NCBI RefSeq assembly: GCF_905147365.1
Contig: NC_056423.1
Location: forward strand, 8,784,501 to 8,848,500
Origin: Aricia agestis
Taxonomy: Eukaryota > Arthropoda > Insecta > Lepidoptera > Lycaenidae
DNA: 64,000 bases
Direction: 5' to 3'
Below are positions 22,097-31,950 of this stretch, one piece after another. Within the stretch, counting starts at the first letter, position 1, and each line of letters starts with the position of its first letter. The notes below the pieces were generated by a model. The model made no database searches. It was not told the DNA's origin and saw nothing but the letters and a program-made list of their open reading frames with translations. A program made the position numbers and the translations under genes.

Positions 22097-22237
22097 GGTG
22101 CCTTACTCCCGAAACTGATATCGATTTTCGATTTCAACGGTTTTTTGACATTTTTTAGATATATTTTAGATGGCTAGTGTCAAAAAACCGTTGAAATCGA
22201 AAATTGAAATCGATATCAGTTTCGGGAGTAAGGCACC
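22097..22237. mobile_element. Palindromic MITE, copy 2 of a pair
   Basis: Same ends and arms as 21669-21817. The 280-bp interval between the two is not itself palindromic. Flanking bases are mirror-related (ATCT outside both, TGA/TCA inside both). Confidence 0.85.
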
Positions 22238-22870
22238 AGATTTCGGACAAACAGAAAACATATAATATGTATGTTATATAAAAAGATAGAAATCATATTT
22301 GTTTAGACGAAATCTAGGTAATATTAAAGTAATACTGCTATAAGAGCTCTTAGCAGGCCCCCTGTACTTGTTTATAAGTTTACTCGCACCAGCTCAGCTC
22401 TTTCATCCTTATTATAATCAAAGCAGCTCATTAGCTAGGAGTTAGGGCGAGAGCTGTACAAACAACAGGACTAACGCCGTGAGCCAGATTCTTGTTTACC
22501 TTGCTGTGTGTGTACGTTTGTTCTTTTTTGTCTGCAAAGCTTTTTTTTATTAAATAACCATGGGATTTCACATTAGAGAATTCCAGTTCGATTTGGATTT
22601 GGACAGCATACCTTCCGCGTTTTGGGTCAAAGTTGACTTGCGATTAAGCGATGACTAATAACCGCGCGGTTTCAGTATTCTCTGGTTTCACACCATGGTT
22701 TTGACACATAGTCCACAAATCCCATCGGGTTTCTTTTAAGTGAGCTGTGAGTGACTGTCCTGAGCAAACGTAGATCTATTAACGCAGCCAAGGTTATCTG
22801 GGAACGTTTATTTCTTTTCTAATTTCTCTCCCCAAATCCGGACACAGCTCAACGTAGCAATGGGAAAAAC
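22238..22870. other. No gene or element recognised
   Basis: Mixed-composition spacer without supported features. Confidence 0.4.
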
Positions 22871-22872
22871 TA

Positions 22873-23176
22873 AAGCCGCCATTCCACCGCGGCGCACGCT
22901 GTGCACGGCCACGCGGCGCACGGATTTATTAGTTTGACTACGTGGGTCAACGTTTCCACTGCAGCACACGCTATGCACACGCTTCCGTGTATCCCGTGCA
23001 CAGCATGCGTAGCGTGGCCAGTGTTGAGCTACGTGTGCACCATATTCGAGCAAGCTACGTGAGTCAACTCGTGCGTAGCGTGTCCGTGGACACAGTCACA
23101 TATTATATTTTCTTACAAAGCGAAGCTTGACGCACATGCGTAGTCTCTCCGTGCGCTGCGGTGGATTGGCGGCTTT
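22873..23176. mobile_element. MITE with 27-bp TIRs (AGCCGCCATTCCACCGC)
   Basis: AAGCCGCCATTCCACCGCGG at the left and the inverse CGCTGCGGTGGATTGGCGGC at the right; TAA/TTAA-like flanks. The GC-rich interior contains repeated GTGCACACG and GCGTAGCGTG motifs. The short frames across it are not credible genes. Confidence 0.65.
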
Positions 23177-23479
23177 AATGAAATAAAGGTTAGTATCACG
23201 GGAATAAAGACACCTACGTTTCAGTTTGCCGTATAAGACGATTACCACCCATGTATAACACTAAGAGGAATTCTCAGGAAGCATGATGCTGATTTACGTG
23301 GTGATATTTCACAGAATTTGTCACGGACGCAGACAATTAATTACTAATGGCCTTGAGTTCCGGGCGATGGGGAATTTGCATACGCCATCGAAATGGGTAC
23401 GTGAATTTTGAAAGGTCCATTCCATTATGGGGTTCCACAGATACCAATATAATAGGGTATACTTATTACTCCAATGTTT

Positions 23480-23860
23480 TCACCCTACATGCAGCACCAA
23501 CATTGACAGTAAACAAAGAGTTTTCGACGGTTGACAAAGTTTCTCTCTGATATGACATGTGCAACATGTACGATTTTGGTCGGATTATTTACTGTAGTCT
23601 GTATGTGCTATAGTAGTTTCTCTCTGATGTCGTGTGCAACATGTACGATTTTGGTCGGATTATTTAGGGAGATCGCAGACGACATACTTTTTGTGCGATC
23701 GAGTCTGCGGCGCCCATACAGTCGCGACTCGCATGCCGCGCCATGCCCACTGTATGGGCGCCCGCAGACTCGATCGCACAAAAAGTCTGTCGTCTGCGAT
23801 CTCCCTTACTGTATGTGTCAGTAGCGCCCTCTGCTCCGGCCTTCTTGTGATATTCCTTAC
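23480..23860. mobile_element. GCAGCACC...AGCGCCCTCTGCTCC repeat with internal duplication
   Basis: Member of a family with other copies at 25985-26180, 38140-38262 and 43185-43360: GCAGCACCA, ACAGTAAACAAA, TTGACAAAGTTTC, ATGACATGTGCAACATGT, TTTTGGTC, TAGTAGCGCCCTCTGCTCCG. Here an internal 77-bp stretch is duplicated (units start at 23540 and 23617), and the second unit contains a Harbinger-type MITE. Confidence 0.65.
23667..23805. mobile_element. Harbinger-type palindromic MITE with verified empty site
   Basis: Arms of about 57 bp starting GGGAGATCGCAGACGACA are inverse copies with about two differences. TTA lies on both sides (23664-23666 and 23806-23808). The neighbouring tandem unit (23540-23616) reads GGATTATTTACTGTA without the insert and with only one TTA, which confirms the 3-bp duplication. 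Confidence 0.88.
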
Positions 23861-25130
23861 AAAACGAAAAACATGATAGACTTACAAACGTGCACTACAT
23901 TACAAACAGTCCATGAAAACAAGACTTCAGCTAATCAAAACCATTTTACGTCTGCCGGAATCAATAAAATATATACCAAAGACCTAACAATAGCTCTACA
24001 ATATTAATAGTATCATTAAATCACTCTTCAATTATTTGTGCAGTCTGTAATAAATAACAATTGCATTTCCGATAGTAACGAGCTAGTTTTTTTGCTAAAA
24101 ATCACGAGCGAGCGAGCTCGCCGTAATTACTGCTTTATGAGATTTCTCTTAAGCTGAAGAAAGTATTTGAGGACAGCTTGTACCGAGTAGCTTATTAGGT
24201 TCATACTTTCTAGACTAGGTTTAACATAAACCGGCTTGTTTGTGTCGCGTAGTTTTCAGATTTTCCAGTACTTTTGATTTGTATTCCCCGATGCTAAGAT
24301 GTTTTTAGTTTTGTCTGTGTGGCATCATAGCTCACTGATTTTGATACGGCTTTGCAACGTTTGTTAAATCTTATTGTGTATTTTTTAACTTCTACAGCTT
24401 TGTAACTTGGTGGGATTACATGCATTTTTTTAACTTTTATAGCTTTATAATTTGGTGGAACTGCCTCTGAATTCGGCTGAGTCTGAATCTGTTGACTGTA
24501 TAATTCTTATATGACCTGTTTTAGACTGTAATAATTTTCTAAGGTTAATTTTGCATGCCCACAGAGGCCTATATGTTGAACCTAATATCAAATATAAGAC
24601 CTAAATTATTGTAACACACATACGCAAAAATAAATGAATTTGAATTAACTTTTTCAGATGTGAACAACCTTAAAGTTATTACCATCTTTAGATAATATAG
24701 CTCAGTAGATTTGGAAGCAAGATACCTTTTCTGATAGTAACATTCATAAGGAAGGTTTTTCATACGTGCTTCTGATGATTCTGATCATTTCAAGCAGTCT
24801 CTAAGCTAAAACAAAAACAGTGTACAAGTGAGTTGAGTGGCAAATCGATATTCGCACTCAACTTATGAGGTTTCCTGATACCCTGCTCCATATAGTGTTA
24901 CGACGTCGATTACAGCCAAGTATTTGTTGCATTAGCGCCCGCACTCAGAGACATATTTTAATCAGGGCCCTCGCATCCATATGTGCAATGTGTGCAATGC
25001 ACACGGGCGCCATCCTCTAGGGGCGCCAAAACCAAGGACCCAAAAAATTTCCCTTAAGGGGCGCCAAAATCTTTTTTTTGCACACAGGCGCCAGTAGCCC
25101 TTACGGGGGCCCTGCATTTAATGGTAATAA
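23861..25130. other. No gene recognised; fragments only
   Basis: Contains the MITE-end fragment CGCACTCAGAGACATA near 24942 and a GGGCGCC-rich short inverted segment at 25003-25112 (GGGCGCCA / GGCGCCA units). Otherwise AT-rich spacer. Confidence 0.4.
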
Positions 25131-25480
25131 TTTAAGAGGGCTACTGACCCAAAAAATCAAACATCATCCTTTTCTCTTCACATTCACGCCCGTCTTTCAT
25201 ATGCCAGGTAAAAAGGACAACGCGGAATCATCGCCAAATTAGTTTTACTATGAATAAAAGACGAACTATAATGATTATGAAAAAGTATTTTGAGCAAAAG
25301 GTTTTATCAAATCCTTTTTAGATATTTAAAAATGTTAAATAAAAGACAGCAAACTTCAAAAATCCAACCAAAAATGTGTCTAAAACAAGTTTTTTTTTGT
25401 AAAAAAAGAAACAGTTTTCTAGACCTTACAGATTTTGAGATCTAGGTTTAAGTATGTAGTCCAGTTAGGGTCAGGTGCCT
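25130..25480. mobile_element. TIR element (TAAGAGGGCTACTGACCC), copy 1
   Basis: Begins TAAGAGGGCTACTGACCC, passes TTCACATTCACGCCCGTC and CGGAATCATCGCC, and continues through AACAAGTTTTTTTT and TTACAGATTTTGAGATCTAG to AGTTAGGGTCAGGTGCC. It aligns in inverse with 45370-45820. No transposase frame. Confidence 0.6.
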
Positions 25481-25570
25481 TCTTAATGGAGATTTTGACA
25501 GATAATGTATGGGGCTTATGTCAAAATCTTCAATTAAATTTTCGTCTCTGAGTACCGTGTGAGTAATGGT
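25480..25570. mobile_element. CTCAGAGAC-family MITE, partial
   Basis: TTTTGACAGATAATGTATGG, TTATGTCAAAATCTTCAATT and GTCTCTGAGTACCGTGTG match the MITE inside the hAT element at 6775-6912. Confidence 0.5.
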
Positions 25571-25628
25571 TTCAAGAGGGTGTAAAGGAAGAATGAAGCT
25601 GATTTTACGCTGACTGTCGGCGCCGGCA

Positions 25629-25902
25629 CCTGATGGAAAGCAACTTCCGTCGCCCATGGATACTCGCAGCATCAGAAGAGCTGCAGGTGCGTTGCCGGCC
25701 TTTTAAGAGGGAATAGGGTAATAGGGGAGGGTAGGGATGGGAAGGGAAGGGAATAGGGGTGGATAGGGAAGGGAATTGGGCCTCCGGTAAACTCACTCAC
25801 TCGGCGAAACACAGCGCAAGCGCTGTTTCACGCCGGTTTTCTGTGAGAACGTGGTATTTCTCCGGTCAAGCCGGCCCATTCGTGCCGAAGCATGGCTCTC
25901 CC
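25629..25902 (-). mobile_element. A-tailed SINE-like repeat, copy E (no tail)
   Basis: Complete 5' half on the minus strand (GTGGGAGAGCCATGC, CTTGACCGGAGAAATACCAC, AACAGCGCTTGCGCTG), a minisatellite of several units and the GGAAGTTGCTTTCCATCAGG block. The A-tailed 3' end is missing. Open frames across it encode the shared peptide SGKLTHSAKHSASAVSRR, a translation of the repeat. Confidence 0.75.
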
Positions 25903-25984
25903 ACGTATAAAAACGCGTTATCCAAAATCGATTCCAAGAGTTTCATACGGTCAGCGAGTGGTCAGACTGGTCAGCTGAATGTCT

Positions 25985-26180
25985 TGGGCTTAGGATTATT
26001 GCAATTTTTTCACGATAGACGCAGCACCAGCATAGACAGTAAACAAAAAGTGCTGTTCAACGTTTGACAACGTTTCTGTCAGTATGCTGATATGACGTGT
26101 GCATGTCGGCTTTTGGTCGCGTACTGTTAGTTCTAGTAGCGTCCTCTGCTCCGACCTTTGCTTATATACCCCACTGGTTT
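25985..26180. mobile_element. GCAGCACC...AGCGTCCTCTGCTCC repeat copy
   Basis: GACGCAGCACCAGCATAGAC, ACAGTAAACAAAAAGTG, TTTGACAACGTTTCTGTC, ATGACGTGTGCATGTCGGC, TCTAGTAGCGTCCTCTGC. Same family as 23480-23860, uninterrupted. Confidence 0.55.
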
Positions 26181-27100
26181 TGTATATCACCTGTCATTTG
26201 TTGTAATGGGTGTATTTTCTAGAGCCAAATTTCAAGTAAAATTTTCAAAGAAACCAACAATACGAAGACTTACAATATGTAGGTATTGATAACAAGAGTA
26301 TGTCGAGTAATTCCTTGTGCCCGCATATTTGAATATGTCCTTATCTGACACTACTAGCACAATAGAAGCGATCAGTCTATTGTACCTACTAGTAGCACAA
26401 TTTAAATTATATATAGTAGACGGCCCTCGTAAACACCCGATTCGTGAGTTCAGCAATCAGCATCCACTTTTCCCTGTTTTAAGTTCTAACATTCTCCTCT
26501 GTCATTATTTTATTGCAAGAGTCTTAGTTAAAATGTACGGAACGTGTACTGTATCCAAATAGAAACATAAAATAAACCAAGTCCTAAACATTAAAAGTTA
26601 TAGCCGAAAAACATATTCATGAAACGATATATCTCATAAATTATTAAGAAAGCGATGCACATCGCATATAACCATGAAACAATATTATCGATACATTGGA
26701 TATATTTTGAAATCAGATATAAAAATAACAAGAACAGACTGTATCTAAAATGTTATGTTATGTTAGCATAAAATTTTATAGCGCACCGTTAAGCTTCGCG
26801 TTAGTTTTAGTAAAAAAAAACTACATTTTACTGAAAATCGACTGAAACAAGACTGAAGATATTTTGAGATCATAATGGCAAAAACATAATACTTAAAAAA
26901 ATCGAATTTTTGCGTGAAAAAAGGCTCTATTCTTTTATTATCAATTGGACGTACTTAGCAAACACCTAGTTCATTGGTTAAGATTTTAGAAAAAGATTTC
27001 CCGCGAAAGAAAAAAATTCCACATTTGGAGTAACGCGGGCTAGTACATAGATTGTCTGACAAGAAATATGATTTAAACTTCGAATGAGCATGCAAAAAAG
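26181..27100. other. No gene or element recognised
   Basis: AT-rich spacer without supported features. Confidence 0.45.
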
Positions 27101-27104
27101 TCCT

Positions 27105-27210
27105 GCGCCCGATCTCTTGCTATTCGTCCGACAAACTCACGAGAGTAAAGGAAACAATACCGGTCCTAAAAACTGCACACACTCAGGCACTATAAAATTG
27201 TTCCTGCATT
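27105..27210 (+). mobile_element. 3' part of a tRNA-derived SINE
   Basis: CCCGATCTCTTGCTATTCGT, GAGAGTAAAGGAAA, TGCACACACTCAGGCACTAT and TCCTGCATTGAAACCAGG correspond to the 3' half of the complete SINE at 46093-46462. The tRNA-like head is absent. Confidence 0.5.
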
Positions 27211-27539
27211 GAAACCAGGCTTGGTTTTGAATCAAATTAGCCACCTGTCCTCAACATCGGCGTAAGAGTATTATTATAATATAACATGCTATAATATAAT
27301 TTATTACCCATATACAGTAGTATATAATCATCCAAATCTTATATCTTTGGGGCCAATTCGACCCCCGTGGACCTCGGGGTCCGTATGCGGGCACATATCG
27401 TGGGTTACTGATGGCCCCATTACGATCAGTTGTTATAAATGAGAAGTATTAGTACCGGTCAACATTGCGAACAAAGGTTTCAAGACTTCAGAGTAATATA
27501 TTTTCGTAGTAATCACTTTTCATAACTTGATGCTTAGTT

Positions 27540-27858
27540 TTTTTTTTTTTTTATGAAATAAAGGGGCAAACGAGCAAACGGGTGACCTGTTGGAAAGCAA
27601 CTTCCGTCGCCCATGGACATTCGCAGCATCAGAAGAGCTGCAGGTGCGTTGCCGGCCTTTTAAAAGGGAATAGGGGGAGGGTAGGGAAGGAAATAGGGAA
27701 AAGTAGGGAAGGGAAAATGGTAGGGTTTTGGGCCTCCGGTAAACTAACTCACTCGGCGAAACACAGCGCAAGCGCTGTTTCACGCCGGTTTTCTGTGAGA
27801 ACGTGGTATTTCTCCGGTCGAGCCGGCCCATTCGTGCCGAAGCATGGCTCTCCCACGT
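27540..27858 (-). mobile_element. A-tailed SINE-like repeat, copy F (most complete)
   Basis: On the minus strand: GTGGGAGAGCC start, CGGCTCGACCGGAGAAATAC, the AGCGCTTGCGCT palindrome, AGTTAGTTTACCGGAGG, the pyrimidine minisatellite, TTAAAAGGCCGGCAACGCAC, GATGCTGCGAATGTCCATGG, GTTTGCTCGTTTGCCCC and a long A tail (T run at 27539-27552). This is the best reference copy, about 320 bp. Confidence 0.8.
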
Positions 27859-27888
27859 ACTTATATTACTTCACAAAATATCTTTTTA

Positions 27889-28019
27889 GGGATCAGTATT
27901 ACCCAAAGGGTGAAAACGGGACCCTATAAATAAGACTTCGATGTCTGTCCGTCTGTCTGTCTGTCTGTCTCCAGGCTGTATCTCAAGAACCGCTATAGCT
28001 AGACTAATGATATTTCCAC
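27889..28019 (+). mobile_element. GGGTTCCGTACC repeat, left half split by the LINE
   Basis: ATTACCCAAAGGGTGAAAAC, CTTCGATGTCTGTCCGTC, CTATAGCTAGACTAATGA match the first third of 8776-9235. The sequence resumes at 33330 with TGTTGCCGCTATAACAAC, so the LINE lies between the halves. Confidence 0.8.
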
Positions 28020-28108
28020 AAATTGTGTATTTTTTTTTTTTTTTTTTTTTATTTATTTTAGGTCGCTCAAACATCAAGGTCATTAGCGACCACTTTAGGT
28101 TTACAATA

Positions 28109-31100
28109 TTAAATCAGATCGTAGTAGTTAATTGACTTTAGAAATGTTACAATTTTTTCAGTACTTTCAAAACACTTATTGAAACATGTAGGGAGATTAA
28201 CTTTTAGACGTTCACTATTGTACATTGGACAATCAATTAACAAATGCTTAACAGAAACATCACTATCACACCTTGCACATCTGTTCTTCGCTTCTTTGGT
28301 GATGAGATGGATATGAGTTACATTAGTGTGCCCTATTCTTAATCTATTTAACACTACTTGATCTTTTCTATTATTTGGCTTTAGTTTGCTTTTTTCAAAA
28401 ACTGTTTTTCTTATCTCAAATAAATTACTGTTATTATTAATTACCCAAACACTGTTCCACAGATTCTTAATTTTAAGCTTAAAATATTTTTTGAGATCAT
28501 TGATACTAGAAGTAAAGTAATTGCACTGTTCAAATTTTGTAGCTTCTTTTGCTTCCCTATCGACTTCTTCGTTTCCAGGAATGCCCTGGTGACTAGGGAT
28601 CCAGATTAAAACAATAGCAACATTATTATCTATTAATTGAATAAGGTTGAATTTAACTAAATTTACTAAGGGGTCTATATTGCTTACATTTAATAGTGCT
28701 TTTAAGGAAGACAATGAGTCAGAAAAAATCAAACATTTTGTTACATTTATGTCCCCTCTAATAACTTTTAGGCATTCCAGTAAAGCAACCATTTCACATG
28801 TAAATATGGATGCGTAATTAGGTAAACGGTACTTAAAGCTACTATTTTCCGAAATCATTGCACAACCTGTCCTTCCCTCATAAACAGATCCGTCGGTATA
28901 ATAATGTAAAAATTCCGGGTATTTAGTTGTTAATTCATTAAAAAGGTGTAAATATAAACTATCTGGGGTCGAATCACGGGGGTTTTCTTGGGCAATTTCT
29001 GTATTTATAGGGAGAACTAGTTCTTTCCACGGAGGTTGTATAGAATGTCCACGCGGAAAAACTAGGGGAAATTCAAAATTTATTTCTTTTAGGTATTTTT
29101 TAACTCTTAATCTTAGAGGTACTGGTAAGGATGACCGTAGGTTAAACTCAATGTCTGATGCAAAATTGCTTAAAAATACAGAATTCTCGTTATTAGCTAT
29201 ATGTTTTGAGGCGAATGAAAGGCATAACTCTTTTCTCCTTAATGTCAGGGGCATTTCGTCTGTCTCAACTAAAATACTATTTACTGGGCTGGTCTTAAAT
29301 GCTCCGAGACTCAAACGTAGACATGTATTATGACAACTCTCTAGTAGATTTAGAATGTTAGGAGAAGCTGAGTCATATATAATGGAGCCGTAGTCAATTT
29401 TTTGTCTAATTAGGGTTTTGTAAGTATTTTTAATGCATTTGCTATCCGATCCCCATCTATTAGCTGATAAGATTTTAATAACGTTCATTCTATTGTAACA
29501 GTCTGATTTTAATTGTTTTATATGTGTAACCCAATTTAATTTTTTATCGAATGTTAGTCCTAAAATTTTTAACTTGTTTTCCTCCTGAATTTTATGATTG
29601 TTTATAGTCAAGGTAACTTTATCTTTCTTAGTTTTGTGTGACATAATCATGAATTTAGTTTTTGTTTCCGAAAATTTAAACCCAGTTAATTTACACCATT
29701 CACATAATTTATTCAAGGTACTTTGCAAAAGAATTTCTGTAGGTTTAAGATCATTACCACTACAAAATATTGTTAAATCGTCGGCAAAAAGACAACCTTT
29801 CACAGGCTTTTTAACGATTGTTAGAATTTCATTAATTGAAATCAAAAAAAGAATAACGCTGAGCACAGATCCTGTCGGGAGTCCATTATCTGTACAGAGG
29901 GGATCAGATAGGATTCCTTCAAGTTTTACCCTGATAGTTCTATTAGATAAAAAATTTTTGATGAAAGCAAGAATATTACCTTTTATATTCATTTTTTCTA
30001 GAAGCAAAATAACTCTGTGCTTCCACACCATTTCATATGCCTTTTCCAAATCTAGGGCAACAACAATAACCTTATTATTATTGGCAAAAGAGTTTAATAT
30101 ATCATTTTCTAAATATGCTAAGTGATCAAGAGTAGACCTAAACTGTCTAAATCCAAATTGGAATGGGGAAATTAATTTATTCTGTTCCAGGTACCATCTT
30201 AATCTATTACTAACTATTTTTTCAAACAATTTACATAAATTACAGGTAAGAGATATTGGACGATAATTCGATGTCATGGTAGGGGTTTTACCTGGTTTGG
30301 GGATAGGTATAACAATGGCCTCTCTCCACTGGTCTGGGAAAACTTGATGAATCCAAATATAGTTGTAAATATCTAGGAGGCGATTTAGAGCTAAAAGAGG
30401 AATTCTCTTTATTAAAGTATTTGAGATGTTATCAGGTCCTGGACTAGAGTCACCTAGGCGTTTTATTATCAACTTTAATTCCTGCATAGTTAAATTTTGA
30501 TTAATTGGATTACTGTTATCTTGTAAATTAAAAATGGTGTGATTTTCCTCTATAAAGTTTTTGTGTTGGCGGAAATTTAGATTGTAATTATTGGAACTTG
30601 AGTTCTCTGCAAAAGCTGATACTAATAATTGTGCATTTACATTCGGATCACAGCTAAGTTCTCCGTCATTGGTTTTTAAAATTATAGGTTGTTTTTTCCT
30701 TTTAAATCCGTTAATAGAGTTAATTTTTTGCCAAACAATTCCTAAAGGAGTATAACTATTAATTGACGAAATAAAATTTTCCCAACTTGCCTTCCTACTT
30801 TCTTTAAATATCTTGCGACATCTAGCCCTCTTCTTACGAAATTCTATTTTCAATAATTCTTCTACGCGTTTATCTTCTAGGCTACAAAGCTCCTTTTTAT
30901 CTTGATTTGATTTTTTCTTTTTATTATATAATCTGTAAGCTTTTTTTGACTCCTTAAGAGACTTATAACATTCCTCATTCCACCATGGCACTTGTTTCTT
31001 TTTAATATTCGCGCTGGACTTAGGTATATATTTTTCGGCTGACTCGAGTATAATTTGATTAAATTGATCGACTAATTTATTTATACAGAAAATCGGAGAT

Positions 31101-31873
31101 AAGTTTAAATTGATGTTAGGTAGTTTACTAATTTCCCGCTCTATTTGAATGCTAAAATTTGTCCAGTCAGCATTTTTGTACTTCCAATATTGGTTACTAG
31201 TTTGTAAATTTGAGTTTAATTCTATTTCTAAAGTAATCGTAATCGGAAAATGATCACTATCGTAAAGAAATTCAAGTGCATTCCATTCGAAATAACTTGA
31301 TATACTTCGTGAAGCAAATGTTAGGTCAATACTGCTAGTGTGACCATTACTACTATTAAAGTGTGTAGGTTGTTGATTATTAAGTAAAATTATATTATCA
31401 TGTAAGTCCAGCCAGTTAGCAATTATTTTACCTCTCTGATCACAGCGTTTTGAACCCCAATAAAAATGATGACTATTAAAGTCCCCTAACAAAACGAAGG
31501 GAATCGGAAGCTGGGCAACTAAATCGTTCAAATCCTTATCACTAAAGGAACAGCTATTGGGCAAATATACATTACAGATAGTAATAGCCAGTGGAAACTT
31601 AATTCTTATAGCAATTACTTCGAGTCGACTAATAATGTTAATTTGTTCTGGTAAAGTGTAGGGTTTTATGTATGTAGCTACTCCTCCACTAGCTATACTG
31701 CCGTGCGTGCGATTTTTGTAATAACATTCATAATCTTTTATCTTAGCGCAATAATTATTTTTAAAGTTAGTTTCCTGTAAGCAAAAACATAACGGGTTTA
31801 AATCATTTACAAGTAATTTTATGTTTTCAAATCTAGCGTGAAACCCATTAACATTCCATTGCAAAAATTTCAT
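28109..31873 (-). CDS. LINE ORF2: endonuclease / reverse transcriptase / RNase H
   Basis: Polyprotein that nicks target DNA, reverse transcribes the element RNA and degrades RNA in the hybrid. Counting from the first ATG (31871-31873; 1254 aa), an APE-type endonuclease spans about 1-215: WNVNG, LQET with the catalytic E, GDFN at 130-133, SSIDLT and SDHFPI at 206-211. The RT spans about 510-770: YRPISLTCNLCKLFEKIV, FQFGFRQFRST, ALDLEKAYEMVW, GLPTGSVLS and the catalytic FADD at 696-699. RNase H spans about 985-1115, with D994 in YTDGS, E1027, D1052, H1095 and D1105. A CX2CX7HX4C motif is at 1199-1215. All key catalytic residues are present. The usual PQGS at the RT turn reads PTGS, a deviation. 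The frame is open four codons further upstream but without an ATG. Confidence 0.93.
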   Translation of the reverse strand: MKFLQWNVNGFHARFENIKLLVNDLNPLCFCLQETNFKNNYCAKIKDYECYYKNRTHGSIASGGVATYIKPYTLPEQINIISRLEVIAIRIKFPLAITICNVYLPNSCSFSDKDLNDLVAQLPIPFVLLGDFNSHHFYWGSKRCDQRGKIIANWLDLHDNIILLNNQQPTHFNSSNGHTSSIDLTFASRSISSYFEWNALEFLYDSDHFPITITLEIELNSNLQTSNQYWKYKNADWTNFSIQIEREISKLPNINLNLSPIFCINKLVDQFNQIILESAEKYIPKSSANIKKKQVPWWNEECYKSLKESKKAYRLYNKKKKSNQDKKELCSLEDKRVEELLKIEFRKKRARCRKIFKESRKASWENFISSINSYTPLGIVWQKINSINGFKRKKQPIILKTNDGELSCDPNVNAQLLVSAFAENSSSNNYNLNFRQHKNFIEENHTIFNLQDNSNPINQNLTMQELKLIIKRLGDSSPGPDNISNTLIKRIPLLALNRLLDIYNYIWIHQVFPDQWREAIVIPIPKPGKTPTMTSNYRPISLTCNLCKLFEKIVSNRLRWYLEQNKLISPFQFGFRQFRSTLDHLAYLENDILNSFANNNKVIVVALDLEKAYEMVWKHRVILLLEKMNIKGNILAFIKNFLSNRTIRVKLEGILSDPLCTDNGLPTGSVLSVILFLISINEILTIVKKPVKGCLFADDLTIFCSGNDLKPTEILLQSTLNKLCEWCKLTGFKFSETKTKFMIMSHKTKKDKVTLTINNHKIQEENKLKILGLTFDKKLNWVTHIKQLKSDCYNRMNVIKILSANRWGSDSKCIKNTYKTLIRQKIDYGSIIYDSASPNILNLLESCHNTCLRLSLGAFKTSPVNSILVETDEMPLTLRRKELCLSFASKHIANNENSVFLSNFASDIEFNLRSSLPVPLRLRVKKYLKEINFEFPLVFPRGHSIQPPWKELVLPINTEIAQENPRDSTPDSLYLHLFNELTTKYPEFLHYYTDGSVYEGRTGCAMISENSSFKYRLPNYASIFTCEMVALLECLKVIRGDINVTKCLIFSDSLSSLKALLNVSNIDPLVNLVKFNLIQLIDNNVAIVLIWIPSHQGIPGNEEVDREAKEATKFEQCNYFTSSINDLKKYFKLKIKNLWNSVWVINNNSNLFEIRKTVFEKSKLKPNNRKDQVVLNRLRIGHTNVTHIHLITKEAKNRCARCDSDVSVKHLLIDCPMYNSERLKVNLPTCFNKCFESTEKIVTFLKSINYYDLI

Positions 31874-31950
31874 TACAAACAACAAAGGTATACAATAAAG
31901 ATTTAAAGATAAGAAATGTGTAAAACTAAAGAAATGTGTAAAAATAAATA

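Noticed and set aside
22808..23053. Open frame of 81 codons in a GC-rich region
   Set aside because: Overlaps the MITE at 22873-23176; composition reflects GTGCACACG-type motifs of the element.
25759..26067. Open frame of 102 codons with peptide SGKLTHSAKHSASAVSRR
   Set aside because: The same peptide arises from 27582-27929; both translate the A-tailed SINE-like repeat.
27539..27552. T run as an RNA polymerase III terminator
   Set aside because: It is the reverse complement of the A tail of SINE-like copy F; the T run at 28031-28050 is likewise the LINE tail.
29598..30125. Plus-strand open frame of 175 codons
   Set aside because: Antisense to the RT domain of the LINE ORF2; no independent family resemblance.
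31874..31885. Upstream extension of LINE ORF2 to a TTG codon
   Set aside because: Eukaryotic initiation makes the ATG at 31871-31873 the better start; similarly ORF1 is begun at 33144 rather than 33183.
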